A DNA stretch of 64,000 nucleotides, taken from assembly GCF_000004075.3 (NCBI RefSeq), contig NC_026656.2, forward strand, positions 15,066,001 through 15,130,000, read 5' to 3'. The stretch's first letter is position 1, and every line of letters starts with the position of its first letter. This DNA is from Cucumis sativus. Its lineage: Eukaryota > Streptophyta > Magnoliopsida > Cucurbitales > Cucurbitaceae. Shown in pieces: positions 26,064 through 39,680 of the stretch. Under the pieces are notes generated by a model, which saw only the letters and a program-made list of their open reading frames with translations, ran no database searches and was not told the origin of the DNA. A program made the position numbers and the translations under genes.

Positions 26064-28039
26064 GAGTGATAAAGAGGTTTAATCTAAAGTTATTATTGGA
26101 TTTGCTTTATAGCTTTTGTTTCATAAATCAATTTTGATTACTTAAATAGCTATCAAATCAAACTTAATTAACCTTGAATACATATTATTAATCTTGATAT
26201 ATATTCGTAGAACACAGTAATACTGATATCTATCAAAGATCAAGATGGTATGGATATCAAAATTTAAAACTTTCATTTAGACTTTAACAAGACTAAAAAA
26301 TTTCTAAGCTTGTGGCCTTCCAATCCAATCATGATTTTTTTATTTTCATTTGGTATTTCTTTTTTAATTTTGTAATAAGTTTATTTAATGCTTATTTGTA
26401 GTTTTGTACTATATAGTATATACCCTCTTAAAAATGTATTAAAATTCCTTTGACTAAGTTTGTGAAATAAAAAAACAAAATTATATGCATACATTTTATG
26501 AATTATACGAAGGTGATTTGTTTTTTTTTTAATTTATCTTTATGGTAATTAATATCTATCTATTGGGATATCTCTTTTTAAGTTCACATTTTTTTAACTT
26601 TGTATTTTTTTATGATCTCGTTTGATTTTATCAACTGGTGTAATTTATGAACAAAGTTACCTCTCAAAAATGTTAATCACCTTCAAGAGATTTTTTTGAT
26701 TCAAAACTTTAAAGTACTAAGATGATTGAATATTAAATCAACCAAGTACACTAGAAACTAGAGATGTACATTAGCCATTGGGTCCACATAGAAGAAGTTA
26801 CGACTATGCATGTATGGTTGTCATCTTATCATAAAAAAAAAAATGCTAATATACTTGGTGGGAGTGTGTACATTAATTCTAATTTAGTTCCTATAATAAA
26901 TAAGTGAGAAAAAATATGGACCAGTCAAATTTAATTTAATTTTGAAAAAAGGTTGAGATGATGACTAATTGACAAATTGTAGTAGTAATTTGAATAGATA
27001 AAAAAGAAAGATATTTAGTGAATTATGATATAACTAGAGATGCAGAGAAATGTATTTAATTAAGTTGATGATGATTAAAAGGAAAGGGGAATACGTGTAT
27101 TTTGATATTGAGTTCATAAATAGAGTAATTGAGAAAGTAGAAAAGGATATAGAAATGTTGAGGAGAATGGAGCATATTAATAAACATAAGGTTAAAAATG
27201 AAAGGGTAATTAATTAAGGCATAAATAAAGAAAAGGGAGGTGAGGTGAGGTGGAGGGTTTAAGATAGAGTTCTATAATCTATACTATACTATATAGTATA
27301 TATGTGTATGTGGATCGTCCACTCAAAACTCAAAAGGGGCTTTTAAATGGGCTTTCAAATCAACATGGGCCCACTCCCTCAGCCCCACTTCTTTCCTAGG
27401 GACCCACACTAAACTCCTCTTCTACGAAACTTCCTTCTTCCTATTAAATCTATTTTTTTTTATTATTATTATTCATTTTCTTTCTTTTTTTTTACACTGT
27501 AGGTAGGAAGTGAAGACTCCTTCCATTTTTAACTTTATTGTATTTATGCCTTCCTTATTTTGTTTCATCCATTTTTTTCAAAATTTTAATACATACCACT
27601 ATTTCAATTATACATATTTTTTTTATTGATTTTAAAGTATCTTTTAAGAAATGACATCTGAAGAGTTTTGGATGTTCTCCTGAAACATGAATTCTTGAGT
27701 TTAAGAAACATCTTATATGTGTTTATATCGTAGTTATTATTATTATTATCATTTTTGTTTATTTGTTTAGTAGTAGTATAAGATATTTTGACATTGGAAG
27801 ATTTTTGATAACTCTATAGTATATAGTATATAGTATATTATGAGAGGGCATCTTGTGAGTTTTAGATACTCTATTAAAATCTATAGTACATTTTTTTCTT
27901 CATTTATAATTACTATATATATTTTGTTTATATCGTTGTTGTTGTTATTATTATTATTATCATCTTAGTCAAATATTTAAATTTAAATATAAATTTAAGT
28001 CAATGTTATTTTTAGAAAAAAAAACTTAAATTATGAAAC

Positions 28040-28262
28040 ATTATTTTGTTTACAAAGTAAAATACCAAATTATTGTATCAAAAATTGTCAAAATAGAAGG
28101 AAAAAAAAAAGAAGAAGATTTTGTAATAATAAACACTGATATGCTTCTACTAGTGACATTGATAGATAGTGATAGAAGTCTATTAATTTATATCATTAAT
28201 AGATTCCAAAATTTTGTTATAGTTTGTAAATATTTTAATTTATTTTACTATTTTTAAAAATA
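28040..28262. repeat. Decayed interspersed repeat, MITE-like (copy 2)
   Basis: It contains TGATAGATAGTGATAGAAGTCTAT-type sequence in the core and an end block AAAATTTTGTTATAGTTTGT, matching the layout of copy 1. Confidence 0.4.
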
Positions 28263-28894
28263 TCTAAAAAAATTTGAGTGATATATTTTTTTTCTATTTT
28301 TGAAAAAATCCGTTAAAAAAAAAAAGCTTACATGAAAAAGACAAAATTACAAAAAGCTAAAAGATTGTGTGTCCTTTCAACAATTATATATAAAGAAAAA
28401 AGTCCCATAGATAAGGCTTCCTTTTCAAAAAGAAAATATAATTTGTCTTCTTGTTTTTCATTCATTTTGATTTTGATTTCTATTTCTTAATCTAAGTATA
28501 GAATTAAATTACATCTTTATTATAGAGGTGAATATATAGGGCTGCTTATTGATTTCATATCAAAGTTTTCTTGTTATTTCAACCAAAATTAATTTCAATG
28601 TATATCAGTCAAATAAGCAAAGAAAAAAAGAATTCAATTATGACCAATTACATCTAATGTGCAATCTAATAATAATAAAGAGCATATAGAGCATCAAATA
28701 AATGACATTTTCTAGATCTTCTTCCCTAATCTTTTTAATTATACGTACATAAACCCCCATGTGTCACTTTTATATTGGTACGTCATTCAATCACCACTCA
28801 CATGTCACTAAATGATTTGTTCATATTAATGTCTCATTATTAAGTTCTTTCTTATCTAACCTATTGAAGTTTTTGTTCAGTAACCTTTTCGTTT

Positions 28895-29260
28895 CTCGTT
28901 TAGGGTTTTGAAAAACCGAGTTTATCTCCTTTTGTTTTTCTTATATCTACAGCACAAATTTTTAGTCAAATTTGAAAATAGAAACAAGTTTTAAAAAACC
29001 GCGTTATTTAATTTTAGATTTTGATGTTTTTGAAAATATGGGTAAAAAGTAAATAAAAAAACAAGAAATTTAGCGTGTTTGTAGGTTTAATTTTTAAAAA
29101 ATAAATGGTTGCCGCCAAATGAGTTATGGTTGTGAAAAACTTTTTTTTTGTTTTTTTTTTTTAAATTTAGCTAAGAAATTTACGTTTTTCGTTTGATGAT
29201 GCTAAGATGATGAGAGGATTAGGTTTGATTTTTAAAAAATCAAATGGTTAGTAAATGAGA
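28895..29260. repeat. AT-rich interspersed repeat
   Basis: The block contains two near copies of TTTTTAAAAAATNAAATGGTT (about 29090-29110 and 29230-29250), separated by about 140 bases. They are followed by similar words, GCCAAATGAG and AGTAAATGAG. This looks like an old element or internal duplication. Confidence 0.35.
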
Positions 29261-29929
29261 CCTAACTTATTTGTTATATTATATTTGTTTGGAAGTAATT
29301 ATGAAAGGATTGAAATCACTTTTTTGAAATTAATATAATGTTTTTATTTTTTACTTTTAAAATACAATTTTCATATTATTGAAACTATTAAAAACAAAAA
29401 ATAAGTAATTTTAATCGGCTCATAATTACAGTGAAAAAAATGGTCCGAAATAAAATATTTTACAAAATATTTAAATAAATGGTAACAAATTTCATGTTTG
29501 AGTAATTTTTCTATTTTTTTAAAAAAAACTTGAGAATTATTGTTAGTTTTGAATTTTCAATCGTTGCTACCTATCTCAAAAATAAATAAATGAACAAAAC
29601 CTAGCCTTACTATATAGACCATTTATGGCTTATTTATTTCATCACTCTTTTTATAAAAAAATTATTAAAATTAAAATCTTAAATATATTAAAAAAAATAT
29701 TGAAGTAATAATAATAATAAGAAAATAATGAGTTAGGGAAAGAAATAATGTTGAAATTTAAGGCTTCTTATATTGTATATAGGTAGAGTTTCCATTTTCT
29801 TTTCTTTGTAATTAATAATGGCTCTTAGAGTTGGTTTGATTTTTAAGCTATTTGATGTTTGATGTTGAGCTTAGCTTGATTTGGTTTTGTTACAATCTAT
29901 AGCTTTAGCTTACATTAATCACAACTTTT

Positions 29930-30440
29930 GTTTTCAATTTTCATTTTTTTAATGTAACCAAAAAATTAAGTATGATTTAGAAGCGATTTAAACCACTCAA
30001 TTTAAACATAAATTTTGGTTATGTTTTATAGTTATTTTGTTCTTAGTTTCTAATCTTTTTTAAATTTAAGCGTATTTTCTTTTCGATTTTTGCAAAGATT
30101 TACATATCTTATAAGTAAAAAATGTTGAAATTTAAGCCAAATTTCAAATTTTAAAAATAAGATTTTAAAACTACCGACTTATTTGGTTTTTTGGTTTTTT
30201 TTTTTTTTAACAACATATGCGTTTTGTTACTGTTTTTTAGAAACTAAATATAAAATAAAAATTGTCAAAAAAAATAGAAAAGTCCACAAAATATTTACGT
30301 TTTATAGAAAAAAAATCAAGTGTAATGAATTTTGTCTTTTAGTGATTCTTTTTTTAAGGAGGGTAAGTAGTTTGTTTTTTTAAAAAAGAAAAAACAAAAA
30401 CGAGTTTTTTAATTGTGTTTTTGTTTTCTATTTTTCTTTA
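29930..30440. repeat. AT-rich interspersed repeat fragment
   Basis: Poly-A/T stretches with words such as TTAGTTTCTAATCTTTTTTA, AAGCCAAATTTCAAATTTTA and TTTTTAGAAACTAAATAT recall the repeat at 24840-25045. The borders are uncertain. Confidence 0.25.
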
Positions 30441-31294
30441 AAAAAAGACCCAAATAAGTTTTGATGAGTACTACAGTAAGTAGAAGTTCGAGAGATTTGA
30501 ACGTTGAGTTTGATAGAGAGTGTAGATATCCATTAATGTTGAATTGTGTTCATTTTGAAAATTTATAGAGTCTTGGTTGTTTTTTTTATGTATTTAATTC
30601 TTAATACCGATAACTCTAATTATTTATGAGTGAGAACAAAACATGTACAAAGAACTCATGTTAATTTATGGAAATAAACTTTTATTTTTAAGAGACAGAT
30701 AGATGTGACCAGAACATAGGATATGCATGAGAATGTTAAGAGCATCAAATCCCAAAAACGAATTCGGAAAGTCACTAGATAACATGTATCTAAAAGTTAT
30801 TCTCCCTCCAAATACATATATATAACAAATAACTAACACAATTAGGTTTAATCTCTAACTCTTTTGCTATAGTCGCTTGCTTGCACCAAAACAATAAATC
30901 AAGTTACTTTGTTTTCAACATGAGAAACCTTAAGGGAGCAATTAAATTGACTCATAAAACCAAATCTCATCTATCAATATCTTAAATAAATAGGTCATAC
31001 AAAAATTAATGGCTTCAACACTATTATTCAATCCCACCCTTTCAAAAAAAAAAAAGATCAAAAGTATGATCTCATCTCATATTTGTTACTTATCTCGCTC
31101 ATGCAAAGTTCCAAAAGAGTCTCACGATATTACCTCCAATAAATCATAGGAGACTAGACCAAGATACTATAAAAGTGCCCAAACGTTGATATTTCTTGAC
31201 ACTAGAAGCAAAATAGACTGCAAAATGACAGAGATGTTAGATCACACACGTTTCTTTCTATTGAGTTTTATATATATATATTATAGTACACAAA

Positions 31295-31360
31295 TTTGGT
31301 GAGAGGATTTGAACTCGAAACTTTTTAGCTATCTCTTGTTTGACTCTATTATTGAATACC
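31295..31360 (-). repeat. tRNA-like SINE remnant
   Basis: On the minus strand GAGTTCAAATCCTC matches a B box closely, with ATAGAGTCAAACAAGAGAT upstream as a poor A box. It is too decayed for a tRNA gene. Confidence 0.35.
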
Positions 31361-33595
31361 TTCTACCACTACTTAATTTGCTATAGAAGCTTCGACTAAA
31401 CTCTGTTGATGTATGAAACGTCGATCAAAACCCATCGAGATGAAAGAAGAAGCTCAAAGACACCATATATATGAAGCTACAGTAGTCTTCCAATATTATT
31501 AACACTAACGAATCACATTGGATTAGCTTTTGACAAAGCACTTTGTGGGCATATAAATTAAAGCTAAGGAGAGATAACTTTCTTTTCTTTACTTTTCTTT
31601 TGAAATATATTAAAAAGTTCAAGCATTACTCTAATTAATTACTCCACCTGTCATTAATTATTACTTTTTTTTTTATGCTTATTAGTTTTCTGTAATTTTT
31701 TTGTTCCAAGTTTTGATTTGTTTTTGTTTGGATTTGATTTTAATTTTGACAAATAAACGTATTAGAAAATGTCTTTTTAATCTTTTTTGTGATTTTTTGT
31801 TTAAACATATGTAATCATTTCTTGTTTAAATATATGTAAAATGTAAAATGAAAGAATAAAATGAATGGATTTTAAAAAAAAGTGTGTAAAATGAAAGTAC
31901 ACAAAAAGAGAAGATATCTTTTTGAATTGATCAATGAATGCAAAGGTAGGGAGATTGCAATCAAGAAGATTATGTATAGAAAAATATTGGATGATATGTA
32001 AAGTAAGATTGATGAGATCTTTGGCAATACTTTCAACTTTATATAATGTTATAATTCAATTTGGTACTTGCATGTACTATTTTAGAATTTTACCATAAAG
32101 TTCAAAGCAAATGAATTAAAATTACAAATGCATTCAGCTGCCTTTCATTTCTTAATAAAAATAATTGAGTACTAAATTATACCATCAAATGAGTGTTGGA
32201 TACTTTAGGACATGTCACTCATACTTTTCAAGTTTCCATACTTCACATTTGTAAGAAAATAAGACGTTAGGTTAAAGTTAAACGTGAATAGGGGAGATTA
32301 AAGAAAAACTAATTATGTAAAAACTTGAGTAGCTTCTAAACGGTTGAGAGTTGTAATAACACCTTTAGTTAAGTTCTAAAAGTTTTTTATTTTAAGGTGT
32401 CTCGTTAGGTGAGCTAATAACTAAGAAGGCAGACACGCTTCTACATCTTTAGCCTACGAAAGTTACAATTACGTCAACACAACAAATTTATAAAAATAAG
32501 AAACTCCTAGAATTAACTCTTTTGATTTAATGGATCAATCCAAAAGTAACCTAGAGTTTACTCGTAACGTATTAAACCAAGCAAACTAAAAAATTAGTCT
32601 AGGATGATTTAAGACTATTTTAGACCTTTTTGAATCGTGAAAAGCTCAAACGTCAATTGATTAGGTTTGATGAGTCTTTTCTAAGATAATTTAGTATGGG
32701 AGTGAGAGCGTTCGACTCGTTTTTCATGAAAATTGCCATCAAAATTGACCTTATCGAGATAGAAAATTGAAAACCAAGGTTTAAAAAAGCAGACCATATT
32801 TTAGTTTAAGGTGGTCTGGTTTAATTCTATTTTTTTTTCATAATTTTTCTATTTCTTTCATATTTTTCTTGGTTTAAGGGGATTTGATTCTTTTTCTATT
32901 TTTTAAGAAAAATACACACTTTAATATATCAATCGAGATCAATTTATCAGATCGATTTTTAACTAACATTTTACAAAATCAACCCCTTTCAACTTTCATA
33001 AGAAATTAAATCGCCATCGAACCTTCATTTCAATCGGTTTCAATCTTTGAAGATTGAATCGTGATTGATCAAATTTAGAGGGAAGGTAAACATTTGTTGA
33101 AATTTATGGAAGAGTTTCGAAAATTGGTATGTCCTTAATTATGGGCTTATTTAGTATGGTATTATTTAAAAAATAAAAGAAAGTTCTAAGTACAACATCA
33201 TAACACATGAAATAATATTATTTTAATATTTATGGACAAAAATAGAGTAGAAGAGAAAGTAAGGAATAAAAGTAGAATAGTGAATTCATTGTAGACTTTG
33301 TAAACAATCTTCCACCTTTTCATTTCTATTTCATTATTTCCATTTCCATTTTATCAATTCTTTTAATTAATTTCTTTCGACCATTTCAATTTTTTTTCTT
33401 TCTAAAAATAGTTTTCAAAATGTAACTTCTACCAATACATATATTTATTGGATTTTTTTAAAAAATATAATAAAATAGGCAAAATATTTACACTCTATTC
33501 AACATTTTCGAAAATTGAAAAAAGTCTACAGGCTCACACAATGAAAAATACAAAAAAATGCTCTCGTCAATACGACACTTACGTGAGTAATATAT

Positions 33596-33850
33596 TTGGT
33601 ACACGATCTTGGTATATGATCTATTAGATTTGGCTACCTAAATCTAAATAATTTTTTTAAAGATTTTTTGGTACATAATTGTTTAGATTTGACAATTTTT
33701 TGCTATACGATCCTTTAGATTTATGACGATTTTTTGAAACGATTTTTGTTCAAGATTTTTTTGGTACGATCATTTAGACCAAATTTAAATATTTCTTTTA
33801 AGATTCTTTGGTACACAGTCATTTAGATTTTGCTACACGATCGTGTACAA
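33596..33850. repeat. Degenerate direct repeat, GGTACANNATCNTTTAGATTTG type
   Basis: The words GGTAYA, ATCNTTTAGATTT and GCTAYACGATC recur four to five times. Two longer blocks (about 33646-33690 and 33785-33830) share AAATATTTNTTTTAARATT followed by CTTTGGTACA-like sequence. Confidence 0.55.
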
Positions 33851-36800
33851 AATAACAGTTTCAAAATAAAAAGAAAAATGGTAAAAAAAAAAAGAGAAAA
33901 AGACAATGGAAGAGAAAGAAAAATTGTAAAATAAAGAAGATGGAAAGAAATGTCAAACTTGAAATATTTTATAAAATGGTCGGTTACATAAGTTTTTGGA
34001 TTTTGTTACTAATACAGTAATCACAAAAATTAATGTTGATTTTAATTAATTACAAATATTAACGACAATTAAATAAACTAAAAAAAATATTGAAGCAATG
34101 GACTTGGTTTACGACCTTGACCTCAACATTTGACCAAACTTACGTGCGAGCTGATATGGTTGGCCACGTAGATTATGATTGGAATAAAGTGTATACAACT
34201 TCTCTTGAAATCAAAATTATTCTAATTTTGTCCATATTGTGGAGACTTCAACCCTATTTGTTTATCCTTTTCGATCTGTTTTTTTCTTGTCAATACTTTA
34301 GAAAACAACTCTTCTTGAATTTTTCCTTCTACCTGGTGCTCATTTACATTTTTATATTTATTTAGAGAGTTTCGCTTTTCTTCTAAAAATATATACTATT
34401 TGCGAACAGGGAGATATATAATAGCTTAACAACTTAATTGGTTTTGATCCCATAGGCCTTATAATCATCTACATAAACTTGGAATCAATAGTACCAAAAG
34501 TGTTTTTTATATCCAATATATGATCTATTGATTTTATGAAAGTGATATATACAGAAAAAAAAAGAAGATTCATTTTAGGATAATTATGAGTGAATAATTT
34601 TATGAAAGAGGATAAGGATGGAATCACACACACATATCTATATATATTAGAAAAATAGTGTTACACTTTTTTGTAGTGTGTTAAAAGAGCAATAGAGACT
34701 CCATGTCTCTTTATTTATTCATTTCTTCATCATTTTTAATTAAGAGATGTACTTTATTTTAAAATAACAAAACTATATATATATATATAATTAATAATGA
34801 TTTGACTTGAGAAATTAGAAGTAACTTTTGTTTTTGTTAACAATTATAATTTAAATATTAGTCTATACATAATCTTTTAATGTGCTTCACCCTATTAGTA
34901 AGGAATATATAAAGTTATATATATATATATATGACAAAGTTTTGTCCAACAAATTTTAGGATTGTGTTTCATTCTTTATCTTTTCTTCTTTCAACTTTTA
35001 AAGATATGTTTTAATGACTTTTTAGGGTTTGTTTAATAATGTTATATAACTTAACAAATACATTTGTTTAATAACTATATTTGTTTTTTTTTTTTTTTAA
35101 TTTTTAAAAACCTTAGTTAAATCTATGAATCAAGATTGTATTTTGTATAATAAATTCTCTTGATCTTTGGGGTTATAGTGTAAGTGTTAAAGATTAGAGT
35201 TAAACATATTTCTTTTAGAGATATAATGGTGCATATGGTTACTTGACCAAAGACTTCACCTATATTCCTCTTCAAATTTAACCTCACAATCATGGTCGTC
35301 CTTTAAAATTTAATATTGTATTATATGGTTATGCAAATTGTACAACAATTGCAGAAAAGTACTTTAACTTTGCCGTTATCTCTAAGTGATAGATACGCTC
35401 TAACTCAAGACCCTTTAGGTCTTGTTTTTAATTCGTATTTCGTTATATTCAAAGTTAAGTACTCGTGTGACTTAAGAATTATTCTTTACTTTAAATTTTA
35501 AATTTCATATTTCATATAGAGCTTATGTTTAGAGTTTAGGGTTACACACAATCATCATTTATCCAAAATAAAAAGTAACAATGAAAAAGCATTGCACATA
35601 AAAAAATGATCCATTTTAATTCAATAGATTGATTAGAGATATGGAACTTTGCATATGGGATATCTATTATTGTTATTTGAGTGGAAAATCAAAGTGGGTT
35701 TCAAAATACATAGTGGCAAAAATATTTTATTTATTCAATGTATAAAGATGGTTTGATAAAGGATGAAAAGCTATGATCATTTTTTCACAACCACTCATAT
35801 TCCCAATATATATATACATAGCATATAGCACATGTGATCATATATAAAAGATGATTATTCTGTTAAATCAAATGTTATGTGTATCTAAACATTTCCCTGC
35901 TCTCATTGACTTTCTTGTTGAATTTTGAATGTCTCTTTTGAGTTTATCAACTTCCTTTTTGCTTTTTTGAAAATTACACTTCTTTCATATTACTTTATAT
36001 ATTTGGAAGAAATAATAAAAACAACGTACATCATTGAAACCAAACATAACAAGTTTAGGGTTTGTATAATAAGTTTAGACTTACGTTTGGAAGTCATAGG
36101 TTTTTCTATTTATTTATTTCAAGGTTAACACGAGACTTCATATTTTCCCTTTAAATTAGACTAAAAGAGGTTGAAATATGGAACCAAAACGTTCTTTAAC
36201 TTTCTTGGTTGGAAGCACACTCCATACCAAATCTCCACGCATGTCAAGGAGTGAATTGGGGTGCATCATTCTTGGCTAAAAGGTGTGTGTCAAGTTAGCT
36301 AGGGCATTTGGCTCGTATAGGGTCTAATGAGGACATTTGGTTAGCTCATTTTGACTTTTATAGAGCTCATGGAATTATATCTTTGAGGACAAAAACCAAA
36401 TAAGTTGCCTCTTCATGAACTTGGCCTACCTAATCGAAGTAACCAATAGTTCTTAGCTTGAACCTTTGGATCATGGAGTAACTTTATCAAAGACTCAATA
36501 TAACTTGCGTCACATCGACTCGGTTAATCTCATATTGGTGTCTATTTGATTTTAGGTTCACATCGTTTGATTTTTTTTTTTTAGCTTTTAACGTATGTTG
36601 TTGGGATAATGGATGGATGGCTAAAATTGGAAAGGGATTTTGAAAGTGGTTTAATTGTATATACCCTTACAAAAATAGTTGAAAGAATAAATATTAGTTT
36701 AATTATTAAGTATTTGAATGGACAAATATAGTGCTTGAAACAATCTAAATCAATCAAATCAAATCTATTTAAACCTAATAAATTTAAAATGTTTAACCTA

Positions 36801-37162
36801 CTCAATTAACCCTTCCATGAGTTGATATTCACCCTATATCAATATCAAATAACCCTAAAAAATTATGAAAATATCAACATGTTAGAATGAAAATGGGAAA
36901 TTTCATATGCTTTATAAAGGATGATGAACTCTATAATTAATAATTATGATAAGATAAGTTATTAATAACATGTTCTGACCGTTATGAACTCAACAATTAA
37001 GTAATAAAGAAAAGCGTAAAAATTGACAAACAAATATACGTGATTTTCTAACGGTGTGTTAACTACATGCATAGGTAGATAAAGAACAAATATTATTAGA
37101 AGGAATGTTTATAATACAAAACGACGTCACTAAGTTAGAGAGTTTATATATTGCATTTCTCT

Positions 37163-37171
37163 AAACCCTAA
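37163..37171 (+). promoter_or_regulatory. Telo-box upstream of the UPF0235 gene
   Basis: AAACCCTAA lies about 400 bases before the ATG. Telo-boxes are common in promoters of plant housekeeping and translation genes; the role here is inferred only from position. Confidence 0.4.
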
Positions 37172-37573
37172 GATCAAAATCGTCTAACTATATAAACAAC
37201 ACAATTAAGAAAATCTAAAGAGCGAGACCCTTATTTGTAGCGCCACATAACGAATTCGAGCCATTCCAACAGACTCAAGCATCGCGAATATATCAACTAC
37301 ACTGGACGAGCTCACAAGCACAATGACATGCTACAAATTATAAAAACTTCAAAATTAAACGTGTTTCGTCTAAAAGAGAACGTAAACTTATACATTTACG
37401 ATATTAGTGATATTAGTGAGGGCATCACCAATTTAGAATTTAAATTAATGCGAGGTTGAATTTTCCTTTGTTTTTATAACAGACTTATTATGACGGTTAA
37501 TCCATTGAATGGGCTTAAATCTAAACAAAACTATGTCAGCACTCGCAAAATTCCGTTTGATTTGGGAAAGAAA

Positions 37574-38905
37574 ATGCCTCCGGCGAAGAAGGGGAAAACT
37601 AAGGCGCCGAAAGCTACTGAATCCATTCAATCCTCCGTCAAATCCAACAATTACCCATCTTGTCTTCGCTCTGTTTCTCCTTCTTCCGTCGCCATTACCA
37701 TCCACGCAAAGCCTGGCTCCAAGATCGCCTCTATCACAGGTTTTCTCCCTCTCTCTCTCTCTCGCGCGTGCTATATCTTTTCAGTTTATGAGATTTAAGT
37801 TGCATGTTTCTGGAAATCGTTGCAGACTTTGGCGATGATGCACTGGGAGTACAAATCGACGCACCGGCCAAAGATGGAGAAGCTAATGCTGCACTTCTTG
37901 ATTACATGAGCTCTGTGAGTTACCCATTCATTCTTTGCTGCTCTTTATTTGATTTCTCAAAGCTACTTGAATTTTCATTGTCAATTTTACCACTTTCCCT
38001 AATTTTGAAATTGATTGTTTTTGTTATTTGGGACTTTTGGTGAAGATCCTGTTCTTAGTTTGTTGAAAATTGTGTGTTTGATCACCCATTTGCATTTGAG
38101 GGCCGTTATTGCTGTTGTTTTTTTTATGCATAACAGAAACAACATTCTTCAATTTGATGAAATGAAGAGACTGCTGCTGACTATGTAAATTCAAAATATT
38201 AGAGAGCGGCAAGTGCACCCAGCTATGTCAACTTGGTTAACACACCGATAGTACCCACATCACACCCCAATAAAGTACAGCAATTAAATTAGAGTACTAT
38301 ATACCACGATGACATTGTTACATTGCACGAATGAATGTATTCCAATTAAGACAAATATCTTGAACTGAATAATATGAAAATAGTTTGGAAAGACAGCAGC
38401 AAGAGGAAGCTTAAAACGGTCAAACCACTAAAGTGACTTGTCAGATGTGAATAACGATGTGTAGCAATCTGTTATCCCCGTTGCTTCGTAGGATGTGTAG
38501 TATTTTCGATATTGGGTCGTTTGAAGCTTAACACATTTTCATAGTAGCTATAAGATTCCTCAAATTCAAAGCACTTCTTTTAGGATTAAACTCTAAATAG
38601 CTCTTATATTAGAGCTCTCAGGTATGCTTTCTTCATGTTGCCTTGAGCTCTTTTCTCTCTTCTCCTCTTTCCTCATGAAGCTTGGTACTCCAAATGATGA
38701 AATGAAAATGAAGATCTCCTTTGCATGAATCATATGAATGCTGCTTCCTTAACTCTCCTTATATTTGTTACAGGTTTTAGGTGTCAAAAGAAGACAAGTG
38801 TCTATAGGTTCTGGCTCCAAATCAAGAGGCAAGGTTGTGATCGTGGAGGATGTAAGCTTGCAAAGTGTTTTTGATGCTTTGAATAAAGCTTTAACATGTG
38901 AGTGA
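37574..38905 (+). CDS. DUF167 / UPF0235 family protein (C15orf40-like)
   Basis: Three exons, 37574-37739, 37826-37914 and 38774-38905, with GT-AG introns of 86 and 859 bases, give a 128-residue protein. A basic Pro/Ala-rich N-terminus ([13 protein letters not shown]) precedes the DUF167 domain: [27 protein letters not shown], then [23 protein letters not shown], then [16 protein letters not shown]. The PGSK, AP.DG.AN and G.KSR.K motifs are the family hallmarks, and the length fits the eukaryotic C15orf40-like members. The biochemical role of the family is not established. An in-frame ATG upstream at 37490 would add 28 residues; I prefer 37574 because the family N-terminus starts there and the context AAAATGCC is good. 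Confidence 0.9.
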
Positions 38906-39189
38906 TTCTATGGGCTCTTTGGAAGTTCACACCCTTTAACAGAATATCAGCAATACTGTAATAAGTATATAGGTGGATTACCTACTACCTTGCTGCCAGA
39001 ACATTCAAAGTTATACAGCTAGATGTAACTCTTATATGTTTTTATTTATCTCAAACCTCAACAATAGTTTACGTGCTGTATATTTGTAGAGTTTCAACTT
39101 TATGGTAGTGAGCTGAAATCTCCTAGCCTGACTGCAAGTGATTAATCTTGTTCAATTGGTTGATTCTTTACCATTTAAAATTTTCAATT

Positions 39190-39680
39190 TTAGTTAACTC
39201 GAGCATGACTCATCTGGTTTAGACATACTGTTAGGATACTAACAATAATTTAGACCGAAAGGACTGTATAAATGGCTTAAACAGAGGCGGTACTCTGGTT
39301 TACTTTATTTATATATAAAGCCAAATGATCCAGATTCACAAGATGAAAAGAAATAACAAGAAACAACAAGGAAAAATGCAGAAAAGATCATACCAGCCTC
39401 TTGGTTTTAAGAGACCCTGGTGGCTGCTGTAGCCCTACCTCCTAAAAGATAAAAATACCCTAGCTACTCCAACCTAATAATCCTATTTATAGACTCACAT
39501 ATTCCTCAGCCCAGTGGGCCCTACCACTCAGAACGTCCTTCCAATCATTTCTCCATAATAATTCCCTGTGCAGTTACTTTTCTACCCTTCCTCCTATAAG
39601 TATGGATAATTGGGGGTCTTACACATACATCTTCAACCAAAATGTTACATGTTCGAATTCTCACCCCTAACTGTTCCTAA
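39190..39680 (+). repeat. tRNA-like SINE interrupted by an LTR
   Basis: If 39229-39628 (LTR plus one target copy) is removed, the flanks join into an A-box-like stretch (GACTCATCTGGTTTAGACATAC) followed by ATCTTCAACCAAAATGTTAC and ATGTTCGAATTCTCACCCC, which contains a B box. This is the pol III layout of a tRNA-derived SINE, similar to the copy at 40650-40750. Confidence 0.5.
39229..39623 (-). mobile_element. Solo LTR of a retrotransposon (copia-like)
   Basis: The 395-bp element starts TGTTAGGAT and ends GTCTTACA, so it has TG...CA termini. It is flanked on both sides by CATAC (39224-39228 and 39624-39628), a 5-bp target duplication. On the minus strand it carries a TATA-like TATAAATAGG followed by a T-rich transcribed part, so the LTR promoter points leftwards. 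No internal coding region or second LTR is present, which is the signature of a solo LTR left by recombination. The copia assignment is a guess from length and ends. Confidence 0.75.

Larger units (their letters stand above)
26064..37573. other. 11.5-kb gene-free AT-rich region
   Basis: No coding gene is supported. The region contains palindromic TACTATATAGTA copies (26407-26418 and 27285-27304), a GGGCC-rich patch (27340-27415), a MITE-like copy (28040-28262), AT-rich interspersed repeats (28895-29260, 29930-30440), a SINE-like B-box remnant (31295-31360) and a degenerate direct repeat (33596-33850). A somewhat less AT-rich stretch at 36180-36570 looks like old repeat DNA, but I cannot assign it. 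The right end (37100-37573) is the promoter side of the UPF0235 gene. Confidence 0.5.

Noticed and set aside
39640-39680. Possible tRNA gene because of GTTCGAATTCT
   Set aside because: No acceptor stem or anticodon arm can be paired; it fits better as a SINE remnant.
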